Assembly (NCBI RefSeq): GCF_036169555.1
Contig: NZ_CP108032.1
Location: 1,426,001 to 1,490,000 of the forward strand
Source: Streptomyces sp. NBC_00306
GTDB taxonomy: Bacteria > Actinomycetota > Actinomycetes > Streptomycetales > Streptomycetaceae
Length of the DNA: 64,000 bases
Direction of reading: 5' to 3'
Shown here: in pieces, positions 26,630-34,869 of the stretch
How the letters are laid out: the number at the start of each line of letters is the position of its first letter
How positions within the stretch are numbered: the first letter of the stretch is position 1
Notes under the pieces: generated by a model
What the model was told of the DNA's origin: nothing
The model's database searches: none
Seen by the model: the letters and a program-made list of their open reading frames with translations, nothing else
Translations under genes and position numbers: made by a program

Positions 26630-27323
26630 GCACCGCGGGTGCCTCCGCCAACGACGGCCCGTACCAGGTCAGATGCCGGCCGCTGACGAGCGCCGCCGCC
26701 ATGCCGGGGAACGCCTCGGGTCCGTCCTCGGCCGTGAATCGGTACGGCTCGTCGGGGAGCACCACCAACCGGGCCCCGCTGTCGCGCAGCTCGTCCAGGG
26801 GGATGCGGGGGTAGCGCTCGGTGTGCCCGGCGTAGGCATGCCTCACGCCGAGCCTCGCCAGCAGGTCGCCGGCGAAGGTGTCCCGGCCGAGCACCATCCA
26901 GGGCCGCCGCCAGACGGGCACGACGGCGCCCAACGGGCCCGCCTCGTCCAGTGGTCCGACGGCCGACCAGGCCTCGCGGGCCTCGTCGAGCCAGGCCGGC
27001 AGGGCGAGGCCGCAGCCCGCCACCAGGACCCGCCTCAGTTCGCCGAAGGCCTGCTCCAGGTCGCGCACCTCGGTGACCATGACCTCGACCCCCGCGGCGC
27101 GCAGGGCGGCAAGGTCGGGCTCCCGGTTCTCCTCCTCGTTGGCGATCACCAGATCGGGGCGGAGGGCGATCACCGCGGGGACGTCGGGGTTCTTGGTGCC
27201 GCCGATGCGCGGGACGTCGAGATCCGCGGGATGGGTGCACCAGTCCGTGGCGCCGACCAGCATCCCGGGCGCGCTGACGGCCACCGCCTCGGTCAGCGAC
27301 GGCACGAGGGAAACCACACGCAT
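26598..27323 (-). CDS. Helical-backbone metal-receptor-type (BtuF-like) protein, no signal peptide
   Basis: A 241-residue protein with the class III periplasmic-binding fold: MRVVSLVPSLTEAVAV at the start, VGATDWCTHPADL, then the long helix LPAWLDEAREAWSAVG and VPVWRRPWMVLGRDTFAGDLLARLG. Such proteins bind cobalamin or haem in BtuF-type importers. There is no signal peptide or lipobox here and no ABC partners nearby, so it is probably cytoplasmic and may not be a transport component. It is 27 bases downstream of the XRE-cupin regulator on the same strand, suggesting co-transcription. Confidence 0.78.
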   Translation of the reverse strand: MRVVSLVPSLTEAVAVSAPGMLVGATDWCTHPADLDVPRIGGTKNPDVPAVIALRPDLVIANEEENREPDLAALRAAGVEVMVTEVRDLEQAFGELRRVLVAGCGLALPAWLDEAREAWSAVGPLDEAGPLGAVVPVWRRPWMVLGRDTFAGDLLARLGVRHAYAGHTERYPRIPLDELRDSGARLVVLPDEPYRFTAEDGPEAFPGMAAALVSGRHLTWYGPSLAEAPAVLSAALRAALR

Positions 27324-27350
27324 GAGCGCTCCTGAAGGCTGCCGGCCGGC

Positions 27351-27929
27351 CTACGGTTCCGGCGTCTCGAGGTGCTCGGCGACGGTGACCACGACGATGC
27401 GGGTCTCGGGCAGGGTCGCCCGCCACCGGTGCCGTACCCCGCCGGACAGGAACAGGGTGTCGCCCCGGACCAGGCGGTAGGCGCGGCCCTCGGCCTCCAG
27501 CTCCACCGCGCCGTCGGCGACGTACATCAGCTCGTCGTTGCGGTGCTGGAACTCTCCCCCGGTGTCGTGCTCCCCGGTGAACTCCAGGGCTTCGAGTTGA
27601 TGCCGGCCGCGGACGAGCCGACGGGCCCTCGGCACGGGCGGCGCGTCGTCGTCCTCGTCGGCGCGGACGACCGCGACCGTGCGGGCCGCGTCGGACGCGG
27701 CGAGCAGCCGGCTCGCCGTGGTCTCCAGGGCGTCGGCGACCCGCTGGAGGGAGCGGACGCTGGGGCGGGCGCGTTCGTTCTCCACCTGGCTGAGGAAGGG
27801 GATGGACAGGCCGCTGCGCTCGGCGACCGTGGCAAGGGTGAGGTCGAGCGCACGACGGCGCCGGCGCACGGCAGCGCCGACTCGAAGACGCTCGGTCTCC
27901 TTCGGGTCCTTGCCGTCCTTCTCGTCCAT
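27351..27929 (-). CDS. XRE-family regulator with cupin domain
   Basis: A 192-residue regulator. Residues about 15-70 are an XRE helix-turn-helix (RRRRALDLTLATVAERSGLSIPFLSQVENERARPS). Residues about 115-185 form a small cupin barrel (EHDTGGEFQHRNDELMYVADGAVEL ... DTLFLSGGVRHRWRA) that likely senses a small molecule or metal. The ATG follows GGGGAAGGGGAGC. Related regulators control amine and polyamine catabolism (PuuR-like). Here it lies between the metal-receptor gene and the osmoprotectant transporter; its targets are unknown. Confidence 0.88.
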   Translation of the reverse strand: MDEKDGKDPKETERLRVGAAVRRRRRALDLTLATVAERSGLSIPFLSQVENERARPSVRSLQRVADALETTASRLLAASDAARTVAVVRADEDDDAPPVPRARRLVRGRHQLEALEFTGEHDTGGEFQHRNDELMYVADGAVELEAEGRAYRLVRGDTLFLSGGVRHRWRATLPETRIVVVTVAEHLETPEP

Positions 27930-28032
27930 CTGCCGGGCTCCCCTTCCCCTGGTCTGTCTTCACCTTACGCAGCTTCGGGGTCCGACCGCTCCCGCATCAG
28001 GTCACGGACCCGGCGCCGGCGGGGAAAGCCGG

Positions 28033-28069
28033 ACGGGGTGGCCCCCGCCTCCGGCGAGAACCACCCCGT
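28033..28069 (-). terminator. Terminator hairpin after the osmoprotectant transporter
   Basis: ACGGGGTGG at 28033-28041 pairs perfectly with CCACCCCGT at 28061-28069 across a 19-base loop, 48 bases past the stop of the fused permease gene. Confidence 0.6.
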
Positions 28070-28116
28070 TGCGCCCCGGGTACGGCAGGCAGCCCTGCCG
28101 TCACTGTGTGCGACCG

Positions 28117-30738
28117 CTACTGCGGCGCCATCCGGTCGGCGATGCCCGGGTTCTCCTTCATCCAGGCCTTCACCGCCTCCTCCTCGTGTCCCGTTCCGCG
28201 CTTCTGGATCTCGTTCTCCAGGCCGGCGAGCTGCTTCTCGCTGAGCTTGAAGTTCTTGAGCCAGCCGGTCAGCCGCGGATAGTTCTTCGGGAAGTCCTTG
28301 CTCGCCACCGTGTGGATGCGGTCTCCCGTGCCGAAGGCCTTCTCGGGGTCCTTCAGCTTGGTGAGGCCGTACTCGTTGTAGGCCCAGTGCGGGGTCCACA
28401 GCATCACGGCGATGGGTTCCTTCTTGGCGTACGCCCGCTTCAGCTCGGCGAGCATGCCGGGGGTGGAGCTGTCGACGACCTTGTACTCACCGTCGATGCC
28501 GTAGCCCGGCAGGACCTTGTTCTTGAGGATGTTCATGGTCTCGGTGCCCGGCTCGATACCGACGATGCGGCCCTTGAACTCTCCACCGCGGCCCTTGAGA
28601 TCCTCGAGCGAGTCGACACCCTTCACATAGGAGGGCACCGCGATCTCCAGTGAGGTGGGTCCGTACCAGGAGCCGACGTCGGTAAGTTTGTCGCCGTACT
28701 TGTCCCAGTACTTCTTCTGGGTGTTCGGCAGCCAGCCGTCGAACTGGACGTCGATCTGACCGCGCGACATCGCGGTGTACATCGGACCGACCTCGAACTG
28801 CTTGAGATTCATGGTGTACCCGCGCTCCTCGAGGACCGCCTTCCACAGATACGTGGCGGCGATGTCCTCCTCCCACGGGAACCAGGCGACCTCCAGCGGG
28901 CGTTCGCGCTCGTCCTTGCCGTTCGCGGCCTTGCCCGCCTTGGCGACGGGGGTCCACTTGTCGGCGAGCCCGGGATTCTTGGCCAGCCAGTCGCGTACGG
29001 CGTCCTGCTCCTTGCCCTTGCCGGTCTTCTGGATCGTCGCTTCGAGGTCCGTGAGCTGCTTCTCGGTCATCTTGAAGCTCTTCAGCCACTTGCCGACCTG
29101 CGGGTTGTCCGCCGAGAAGCCCTTGCGCGCCAGCGTGTGCACGCCGTCGCCCTTGCCCCACGACACCTTGGGGTCCTTGAGCTTCTTCAGGTCGTAGCTG
29201 CTGTAGGCCCAGTGCGGCGACCACAGCGTGGTGACGATCGGTTCCTTCTTCTCGTACGCGCGCTTCAGCTCGGCGAGCATGCCGGGCGTCGAACCGTCGA
29301 CGACCTTGTACTCGCCCTCCAGGCCGTACTCCTTGAGCACCTTGTCCTTGAGCAGGCCCATCATTCCGGCGCTCGGCTCGATGCCGATGATCCGGCCCTT
29401 GAACTGTGCCGACTTCCCCTTGAGGTCCGCCAGCGAGTCGATGCCCTTCACATAGGAGGGCACGGACAGCTCCAGCGAGGTGGGGCCGTACCAGGAGCCG
29501 AGGTCCTCCAGCTTGCTCTGGTACTTCTTCCAGTACTGGGCGTGGGTGACGGGCAGCCACGAGTCGGTCTGGAAGTCGATCTGGCCGCCGGCGAGGCCGG
29601 TGTAGAGCGATCCGGCCTCCAGCTGCTTGGTGTCGACCTCGTAGCCGCGCTGCTCCAGCAGTTCCTTCCACAGGAACGTGGAGGCGATGCCCTCGTCCCA
29701 GGGGATGTAACCGATGGAGACCTTCTTGCCCTGACCCACGTTCGAGGCGTCGGACGCGTCGGCGGACTTGGTGCCGCCGAACATGCCCATACCGCCGGCG
29801 ACCAGCGCGAGGACGACGACACCGACGACCGCGACCACGGGCTGCGGGCGGTGGTCCCAGATCTTCAGCCCGCCGGTCATGGCCTTGGCCTTGGCGATCG
29901 CGCGACGGCCCAGCGGCGAGACCTGGCGGCCGAGCGCGCCGGTGATGCGGTCCAGGTACATGGCGAGGATGACGATGGAGATGCCCGCCTCGAAGCCGAG
30001 GCCGATGTCGACGTTGCCGATGGCGCGGTACACGGCGCCGCCGAGCCCGCCGCCGCCGACCATGCCCGCGATGACGACCATGGACAGGCCCAGCATGATG
30101 ACCTGGTTGATGCCGGCCATGATCGTGGGCAGTGCGAGCGGCAGCTGGACGCGCAGCAGGGTGTTGCGCGGAGTGGTGCCGAACGCCTCGGCGGCCTCGA
30201 CGAGTTCCTCGTCGACCTGACGGATGCCGAGCTCGGTCATCCGTACGCCGGGCGGCAGCGCGAAGACGATGGTGGCGATGATGCCGGGCACCACGCCGAC
30301 GCCGAAGAAGATGATGCCGGGGATCAGGTACACCATCGCCGGCATGGTCTGCATGAAGTCCAGAACCGGCCGGGTCACGGCGCTGACGGTCTTGGAGCGC
30401 GAGGCCCAGATGCCGAGCGGTACGGCGATCACCAGCGTGACGATGGTGGCGACGAGCACCAGCGAGAGGGTCGACATCGCGTCGTCCCACAGCTCGATGG
30501 AGTCGATGAGGGCGAAGCCCGCGAAGGCGAGCCCGCCGGCGAGCAGTCCGCGCAGCCACCAGGCCACGACGGCGAGCATGCCCGCGAACAGCAGCGGCTC
30601 GGGTGCGGAGAGCACCGAGTCGATGCCGTCGTACATCCCGGTGACGACCGAGCTGATGGCGTCGAACAGCCAGGAGAGGTGGGACTGGAGCCAGTTGACA
30701 CCGCTGTCGACCCAGTCGCCGAGATGGAGCCTAGGCAC
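28117..30738 (-). CDS. Osmoprotectant ABC permease fused to two tandem substrate-binding domains
   Basis: An 873-residue fusion. Residues about 40-300 are a ProW/OpuAB-type permease (RVQLPLALPTIMAGINQVIM contains the EAA-type loop). A further transmembrane helix (about 308-325) leads outside. Two consecutive OpuAC/ProX domains follow at about 340-605 and 630-870. Both contain the tryptophan-rich ligand cage in matching order: IPWDEGIAS, DSWLP, GSWYGPTSLE, TLWSPHWAY in the first; FPWEEDIAA, DGWLP, GSWYGPTSLE, MLWTPHWAY in the second. It would import glycine betaine, proline betaine or choline. Its GTG start overlaps the ATPase stop by 8 bases. The doubled binding domain is unusual; a single fused domain is the common form. 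Confidence 0.92.
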   Translation of the reverse strand: MPRLHLGDWVDSGVNWLQSHLSWLFDAISSVVTGMYDGIDSVLSAPEPLLFAGMLAVVAWWLRGLLAGGLAFAGFALIDSIELWDDAMSTLSLVLVATIVTLVIAVPLGIWASRSKTVSAVTRPVLDFMQTMPAMVYLIPGIIFFGVGVVPGIIATIVFALPPGVRMTELGIRQVDEELVEAAEAFGTTPRNTLLRVQLPLALPTIMAGINQVIMLGLSMVVIAGMVGGGGLGGAVYRAIGNVDIGLGFEAGISIVILAMYLDRITGALGRQVSPLGRRAIAKAKAMTGGLKIWDHRPQPVVAVVGVVVLALVAGGMGMFGGTKSADASDASNVGQGKKVSIGYIPWDEGIASTFLWKELLEQRGYEVDTKQLEAGSLYTGLAGGQIDFQTDSWLPVTHAQYWKKYQSKLEDLGSWYGPTSLELSVPSYVKGIDSLADLKGKSAQFKGRIIGIEPSAGMMGLLKDKVLKEYGLEGEYKVVDGSTPGMLAELKRAYEKKEPIVTTLWSPHWAYSSYDLKKLKDPKVSWGKGDGVHTLARKGFSADNPQVGKWLKSFKMTEKQLTDLEATIQKTGKGKEQDAVRDWLAKNPGLADKWTPVAKAGKAANGKDERERPLEVAWFPWEEDIAATYLWKAVLEERGYTMNLKQFEVGPMYTAMSRGQIDVQFDGWLPNTQKKYWDKYGDKLTDVGSWYGPTSLEIAVPSYVKGVDSLEDLKGRGGEFKGRIVGIEPGTETMNILKNKVLPGYGIDGEYKVVDSSTPGMLAELKRAYAKKEPIAVMLWTPHWAYNEYGLTKLKDPEKAFGTGDRIHTVASKDFPKNYPRLTGWLKNFKLSEKQLAGLENEIQKRGTGHEEEAVKAWMKENPGIADRMAPQ

Positions 30739-31894
30739 TGGCCACCGCCTTGTCGGCCGCGTCGGCGTCGCCGGCCGTGGCGACGCTCTTCGCGGGGGCG
30801 GTGTTCTGCGGCGGTACGGGTGCGGGGGTCAGGGGCTCGCCGAGGACGGCGAGCAGACGGGCACGCGGTACGACGCCGATGAGTTCGCCCTCGTCGTCGA
30901 CGACGGCGACAGCGACACCGCTGGTGGAGCAGGGCGTGAACAGCTCGATGATCGGGGTGTCCGCGGAGACGGTGGCGGGGGCGGCGGCGAGTACGTCGCG
31001 TGCGCCCTTCAGCTCCTTGCCGTTGTCCGTCCTGCTGCCGTACGCGGTCTCCGGGTCGGCCATGATCGCGCCTGCGGTGAGGACGCGGGAGCGGTCAACG
31101 TCCTGTGTGAAGGAGGCGACGTAGTCGTTGGCGGGCGTGACGAGGATGTCCTCGGCGGTGCCCAGCTGCACGATCTCGCCGTCGCGCATCACGGCGATGC
31201 GGTCGCCGAGGCGCATGGCCTCGTTCAGGTCGTGGGTGATGAAGACGATGGTCTTCTTGAGCCGCTTCTGGAGCTCCAGGAGCTGGTCCTGCATGTCGCG
31301 GCGGATCAGCGGGTCGAGCGCGCTGAAGGACTCGTCCATCAGCAGCAGATCGGCGTCGGTGGCGAGCGCGCGGGCGAGGCCGACACGCTGCTGCATACCG
31401 CCGGACAGCTCGTCGGGCCAGGAGTTCTCCCAGCCGGCGAGGCCGACCATCTCCAGCGCCTCGGCGGCGCGGCGGTCGCGCTCCGGGCGGGCGACGCCCT
31501 GGACCTCGAGTCCGTAACCGGCGTTCTCCAGGACGCTGCGGTGCGGGAACAGCGCGAAGTGCTGGAAGACCATGCTGATCTTCGTGGAGCGGACGGTGCG
31601 CAGGTCGCGCGGGCTCAGGGCGGTGAGGTCCTGACCGTCGAAGAGGACGCGTCCGGCGGTGGGGTCGAGCAGCCCGTTGAGCATGCGCAGCAGCGTGGAC
31701 TTGCCGGACCCGGAGAGGCCCATGACGACGAAGATCTGACCCGGTTCGACGGTGAACGAGGCGTCGATCACCGCTGCGGTCGTGCCGTCGGCGCGGAGCT
31801 CGTCGCGGCCGGCTCCGCCTTCGAGCCTGCTCACCGCTTCGTCGGGTCGTCTGCCGAACACTTTGTACAAGTGCTCGGCTTGCAGCCTGGACAC
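30731..31894 (-). CDS. Osmoprotectant ABC transporter ATP-binding protein
   Basis: A 387-residue ProV/OpuAA-type ATPase. Walker A is GLSGSGKST, the signature ELSGGMQQRVGLARAL and Walker B ADLLLMDESFSALD, followed by the FITHDLNEAM switch. The C-terminal about 110 residues carry a CBS-like regulatory region (SADTPIIELFTPCSTSGVAVAVVDDEGELIGVV), which senses ionic strength in OpuA. I chose the GTG at 31894, 5 bases after GGTGAGG. Another GTG two codons earlier is possible. It is the first gene of a two-gene operon with the permease-receptor fusion. Confidence 0.93.
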   Translation of the reverse strand: MSRLQAEHLYKVFGRRPDEAVSRLEGGAGRDELRADGTTAAVIDASFTVEPGQIFVVMGLSGSGKSTLLRMLNGLLDPTAGRVLFDGQDLTALSPRDLRTVRSTKISMVFQHFALFPHRSVLENAGYGLEVQGVARPERDRRAAEALEMVGLAGWENSWPDELSGGMQQRVGLARALATDADLLLMDESFSALDPLIRRDMQDQLLELQKRLKKTIVFITHDLNEAMRLGDRIAVMRDGEIVQLGTAEDILVTPANDYVASFTQDVDRSRVLTAGAIMADPETAYGSRTDNGKELKGARDVLAAAPATVSADTPIIELFTPCSTSGVAVAVVDDEGELIGVVPRARLLAVLGEPLTPAPVPPQNTAPAKSVATAGDADAADKAVASA

Positions 31895-31920
31895 ATACAC
31901 CTCACCGATCGAACCGAAAA

Positions 31921-31948
31921 CGGTCTGCCACCCCCGACTGGCAGACCG
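31921..31948 (-). promoter_or_regulatory. Leader hairpin before the osmoprotectant operon
   Basis: CGGTCTGCC pairs perfectly with GGCAGACCG across a 10-base loop, about 20 bases upstream of the ribosome-binding site. It could be an attenuator or an operator. I do not recognise a known riboswitch consensus around it. Confidence 0.45.
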
Positions 31949-32193
31949 TGGAGCTTCGCGGGGTCGGCCCGCTTGCCCGAGGCAATTGTTGAAACATGCA
32001 CGGGGTCCGCTCCGGGCCCGCGCCTTCCCTGGCGGGAACAAGCCAAACGAAAGAGTGACCCAGGTCACCTTCCGGGCACCCGGGGGTCGTTCACCGGGCG
32101 GGACCCGCGCTCCATGGAGCGCGCGTGGGACCGGCGCTCCAGGAGCTCACAGGGTGAGAGGTGACTGTCGGTGGGGTGCGGCATCATCGGGGT

Positions 32194-33117
32194 GTGACGC
32201 GACGCCTGATGCTCCTCGACACCGCTTCCCTGTACTTCCGCGCCTATTTCGGGGTCCCCGACTCCGTGCGGGCCCCCGACGGCACCCCGGTCAACGCCGT
32301 GCGCGGGCTGCTCGAATTCATCACGCGGCTGGTCCAGGACCACCATCCCGACGACCTGGTGGCCTGCTGGGACAACGACTGGCGGCCGCAGTGGCGGGTC
32401 GACCTGATCCCGTCGTACAAGGCGCACCGCGTCGCCGTGGAGACGGAGCGGAGCCTCCCGGACGAGGAGGAGATCCCGGACACCCTGTCTCCGCAGGTTC
32501 CGGTGATCGCGGCGGTGCTGGACGCGCTCGGCATCGCCCGGGTCGGCGCCGACGGGTACGAGGCCGACGACGTCATCGGCACGCTGACCGCGCGCGCCAC
32601 CGGTCCGGTGGACATCGTCACCGGCGACCGTGACCTGTTCCAGCTGGTCGACGACGCCCGCGGCCGGCGGGTGCTGTACCCGCTCAAGGGTGTCGGGACG
32701 CTCCAGACGACGGACGAGGCCTGGCTCCGCGAGAGGTACGGCGTGGACGGCCCCGGGTACGTGAATCTGGCGCTGCTGCGGGGCGACCCGAGCGACGGCC
32801 TGCCGGGCGTGCCCGGGATCGGCGAGAAGACCGCGGCCAAACTGCTGGACGCCTTCGGCGACCTGGACGGAATCATGGCCGCCGTCGACGACCCGGCCGC
32901 GAAGCTCACACCGTCGCAACGCAAACGGCTCGACGAGTCGCGGGACTACGTGGCGGTCGCGCCGAAGGTCGTCCGGGTCGCCTCCGACGTGGCGCTTCCC
33001 CCCTTCGACCCTGCTCTGCCCACGGAGCCGCGCCATCCGGAGACCTTGAACGAACTCGCGGCACAGTGGGGACTCGGCGGCGCGCTGCTGCGCCTGCTGG
33101 GCACTCTTCGCGCCTGA
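32194..33117 (+). CDS. 5'-3' exonuclease (PolA-exonuclease-like)
   Basis: A stand-alone FEN/5'-3' exonuclease of 307 residues from the GTG at 32194; an in-frame GTG at 32161 is possible. Acidic metal ligands are seen in MLLDTASLYFRAYFG, YEADDVIGTL and IVTGDRDLFQLV. The helix-hairpin-helix is DPSDGLPGVPGIGEKTAAKLL. The layout matches the N-terminal domain of DNA polymerase I without the polymerase. It probably removes flaps or RNA primers. It is divergent from the osmoprotectant operon and ends 48 bases before the siderophore-interacting gene. Confidence 0.9.
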   Translation: MTRRLMLLDTASLYFRAYFGVPDSVRAPDGTPVNAVRGLLEFITRLVQDHHPDDLVACWDNDWRPQWRVDLIPSYKAHRVAVETERSLPDEEEIPDTLSPQVPVIAAVLDALGIARVGADGYEADDVIGTLTARATGPVDIVTGDRDLFQLVDDARGRRVLYPLKGVGTLQTTDEAWLRERYGVDGPGYVNLALLRGDPSDGLPGVPGIGEKTAAKLLDAFGDLDGIMAAVDDPAAKLTPSQRKRLDESRDYVAVAPKVVRVASDVALPPFDPALPTEPRHPETLNELAAQWGLGGALLRLLGTLRA

Positions 33118-33121
33118 GATG

Positions 33122-33140
33122 CTAACTTAGGCAAGCCTAA
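33122..33140 (+). promoter_or_regulatory. Iron box (DmdR1/IdeR-type) before the siderophore-interacting gene
   Basis: The core TTAGGC-AA-GCCTAA is a perfect palindrome. The 19-base window matches 14 of 19 positions of the TTAGGTTAGGCTAACCTAA consensus used by IdeR/DmdR1. It lies 26 bases before the start codon, where a bound repressor would block transcription under iron-replete conditions. Confidence 0.8.
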
Positions 33141-33165
33141 GCAGCACGAGTTCAGGGAGACCGCC

Positions 33166-34008
33166 GTGGCAGAACGACCGGCCCGCACGTCACCGAAGGC
33201 CTACGAGTCGCGGGTGGTGCACACCGAGCAGCTCACCCCGCACATGGTGCGCGTCGTCCTCGGCGGCGAGGGGCTGGCGGGCTTCGGTCTCGACGGCTTC
33301 ACCGACCACTACGTCAAGCTCCTGTTCACGCCGGAGGGCGTCAGCTACCCGGAGCCGTTCGACATGGACCGGATCCGTGCGGAGTTCCCGCGCGACCAGT
33401 GGCCCGCGAACCGCACGTACACGGTCCGGAGTTGGGACCGGGACAGCGGCGAGCTGACGATCGACTTCGTGGTCCACGGCGACGAGGGCCTCGCCGGCCC
33501 CTGGGCGGCGCGGGCCCGCGTGGGTGACCTCCTGCGCATCCTCGGCCCCGGCGGCGGCTACGCGCCCGACGCCACGGCGGACTGGCATCTGCTGGTGGGC
33601 GACGAGAGCGCGCTGCCCGCGATCGCCGCGTCGCTGGAGACCATGCCGGCGGGTGCGCGGGTGCACGCCTTCGTGGAGGTCGATGGCCCCGAGGACGAGC
33701 AGAAGGTCGTCACGCCCGACGGCGTGGAGATCCACTGGCTGCACCGCGCCGGCCGGCCGGTCGGCGAGGCGCTGGTGGCGGCGGTGACCGCCCTCAAGTT
33801 CCCCGAGGGCAGGGTGTGCGCGTTCGTCCACGGCGAGGCGGGCTTCGTGAAGGAACTGCGCCGCCATCTGCGACTGGAGCGGCAGGTACCGCGCGAACAG
33901 CTGTCGATCTCGGGCTACTGGCGACTGGGCCAGAGCGACGAGGCGTGGCGCGCGGTGAAGCGCGAGTGGAACGAGCAGGTGGAGCGGGAACAGGAGCCGG
34001 CGGCCTGA
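33166..34008 (+). CDS. Siderophore-interacting protein (ferric-siderophore reductase, ViuB/SIP type)
   Basis: A 280-residue FAD-dependent reductase that releases iron from ferric siderophores in the cytoplasm. The FAD-binding barrel has RTYTVRSWD, matching the RxYT/S motif, and GPWAARARVGDLLRILGPGGGY. The NAD(P)H domain reads WHLLVGDESALPAIAASLE and ends with the SIP motif SGYWRLGQSDEAWRAVKREW. GTG start at 33166 after CAGGGAGA. The iron box just upstream predicts DmdR1-controlled expression. No siderophore synthesis or uptake genes are nearby. Confidence 0.93.
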   Translation: MAERPARTSPKAYESRVVHTEQLTPHMVRVVLGGEGLAGFGLDGFTDHYVKLLFTPEGVSYPEPFDMDRIRAEFPRDQWPANRTYTVRSWDRDSGELTIDFVVHGDEGLAGPWAARARVGDLLRILGPGGGYAPDATADWHLLVGDESALPAIAASLETMPAGARVHAFVEVDGPEDEQKVVTPDGVEIHWLHRAGRPVGEALVAAVTALKFPEGRVCAFVHGEAGFVKELRRHLRLERQVPREQLSISGYWRLGQSDEAWRAVKREWNEQVEREQEPAA

Positions 34009-34052
34009 CGACGCGTCGGCGCCCCGAGGGGTGATCGGCCGGCACCCCGCCT

Positions 34053-34730
34053 TCACCCCCGCGGCTCCCCCGCCCCCGCCGACCTCGCCACCCCGCCCTG
34101 GCCGTTCACATACGCCCACGCCGAACCGTCCGCGTGCGCGAGCCTGCGCAGTGACGCCAGGAGGGCGTCCCCGAGGACCGTGCCGACGACCGCGCTCTCC
34201 ACCACGCCGTCCCGGCCCGCCCGGCGCGCGACGTACGCCAGGTCCGCCCGTGCCACCTTCTCCGCCGCGTCCGCGTAGGTGTCGAGCACCTGGTCGAAGT
34301 CTCCGTGGCCGGCACGCTCCAGCGCGGCGAGTGCCGTCGCGAGCGCGTCCGCGGCCCGGGAGTCGTCCTCGACGAGCCAGCCGCGCCGGGCGATCAGTTC
34401 CCGCACCCGTACGCGCGCGGCGTCCCGTTCGGCATCCGCCTCTCCCCCGGCGTACCGAGGGGCGATCAGATCCGCGGCCACGCCCAGCACACTGTGCACC
34501 GGCCTGCCGCCGTCGTCGACAGCGGCGAGTACGTCCGCGACAGCCGCCACCTCGAGGCCGCCGATCTCCAACAGGGCCCGGATCAGGCGCAGTCGGCGTT
34601 CGTGTGCCTCGTCGTATGCCGCCTGGCTCGGGCTGGTCTGCCGGCCGGCCGGCAGAAGCCCTTCCCGGACGTAGTACGTGATCGTGGGTACCGGCACGCC
34701 GGTCCTGCGGCTCAACTCCCCTATGCGCAC
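34053..34730 (-). CDS. MerR-family regulator
   Basis: A 225-residue regulator from the GTG at 34730. The N-terminal winged helix is RIGELSRRTGVPVPTITYYVREGLLPAGRQTS, followed by the dimerisation helix LRLIRALLEIGGLEVAAVADVL. The C-terminal about 110 residues are helical with no cysteine cluster and no B12-binding motif, so it is not a metal-type MerR nor LitR. It is divergent from the ABA4-like gene and overlooks several palindromes in the shared promoter. Autoregulation and control of the neighbour are likely; the ligand is unknown. Confidence 0.85.
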   Translation of the reverse strand: MRIGELSRRTGVPVPTITYYVREGLLPAGRQTSPSQAAYDEAHERRLRLIRALLEIGGLEVAAVADVLAAVDDGGRPVHSVLGVAADLIAPRYAGGEADAERDAARVRVRELIARRGWLVEDDSRAADALATALAALERAGHGDFDQVLDTYADAAEKVARADLAYVARRAGRDGVVESAVVGTVLGDALLASLRRLAHADGSAWAYVNGQGGVARSAGAGEPRG

Positions 34731-34774
34731 GACGTGTTCATCCTTCCGCCCTTGCCGGTGCACCTGCGCGCCAT

Positions 34775-34814
34775 GGATAGTGAGGCTATCCGATAGTGGC
34801 TAGTTCCACTATCC
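34775..34814. promoter_or_regulatory. Palindrome cluster in the MerR/ABA4-like divergent promoter
   Basis: GATAGTGG at 34792-34799 and CCACTATC at 34806-34813 form a perfect inverted repeat with a 6-bp spacer. A second palindrome, CTATC-C-GATAG at 34786-34796, overlaps it, and GGATAGTG at 34775-34782 repeats the half-site. This is AT-richer than its surroundings and fits a MerR-type operator. Confidence 0.65.
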
Positions 34815-34869
34815 ATAGCCACGTCCCCGGCGACTCGGGCCCCATCGGACCCGGAAAGGAGCTCGCGCC

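Noticed and set aside
34053..34730. LitR-type light-sensing MerR regulator near the photolyase
   Set aside because: The C-terminal region lacks the B12-binding motif of LitR/CarH proteins.
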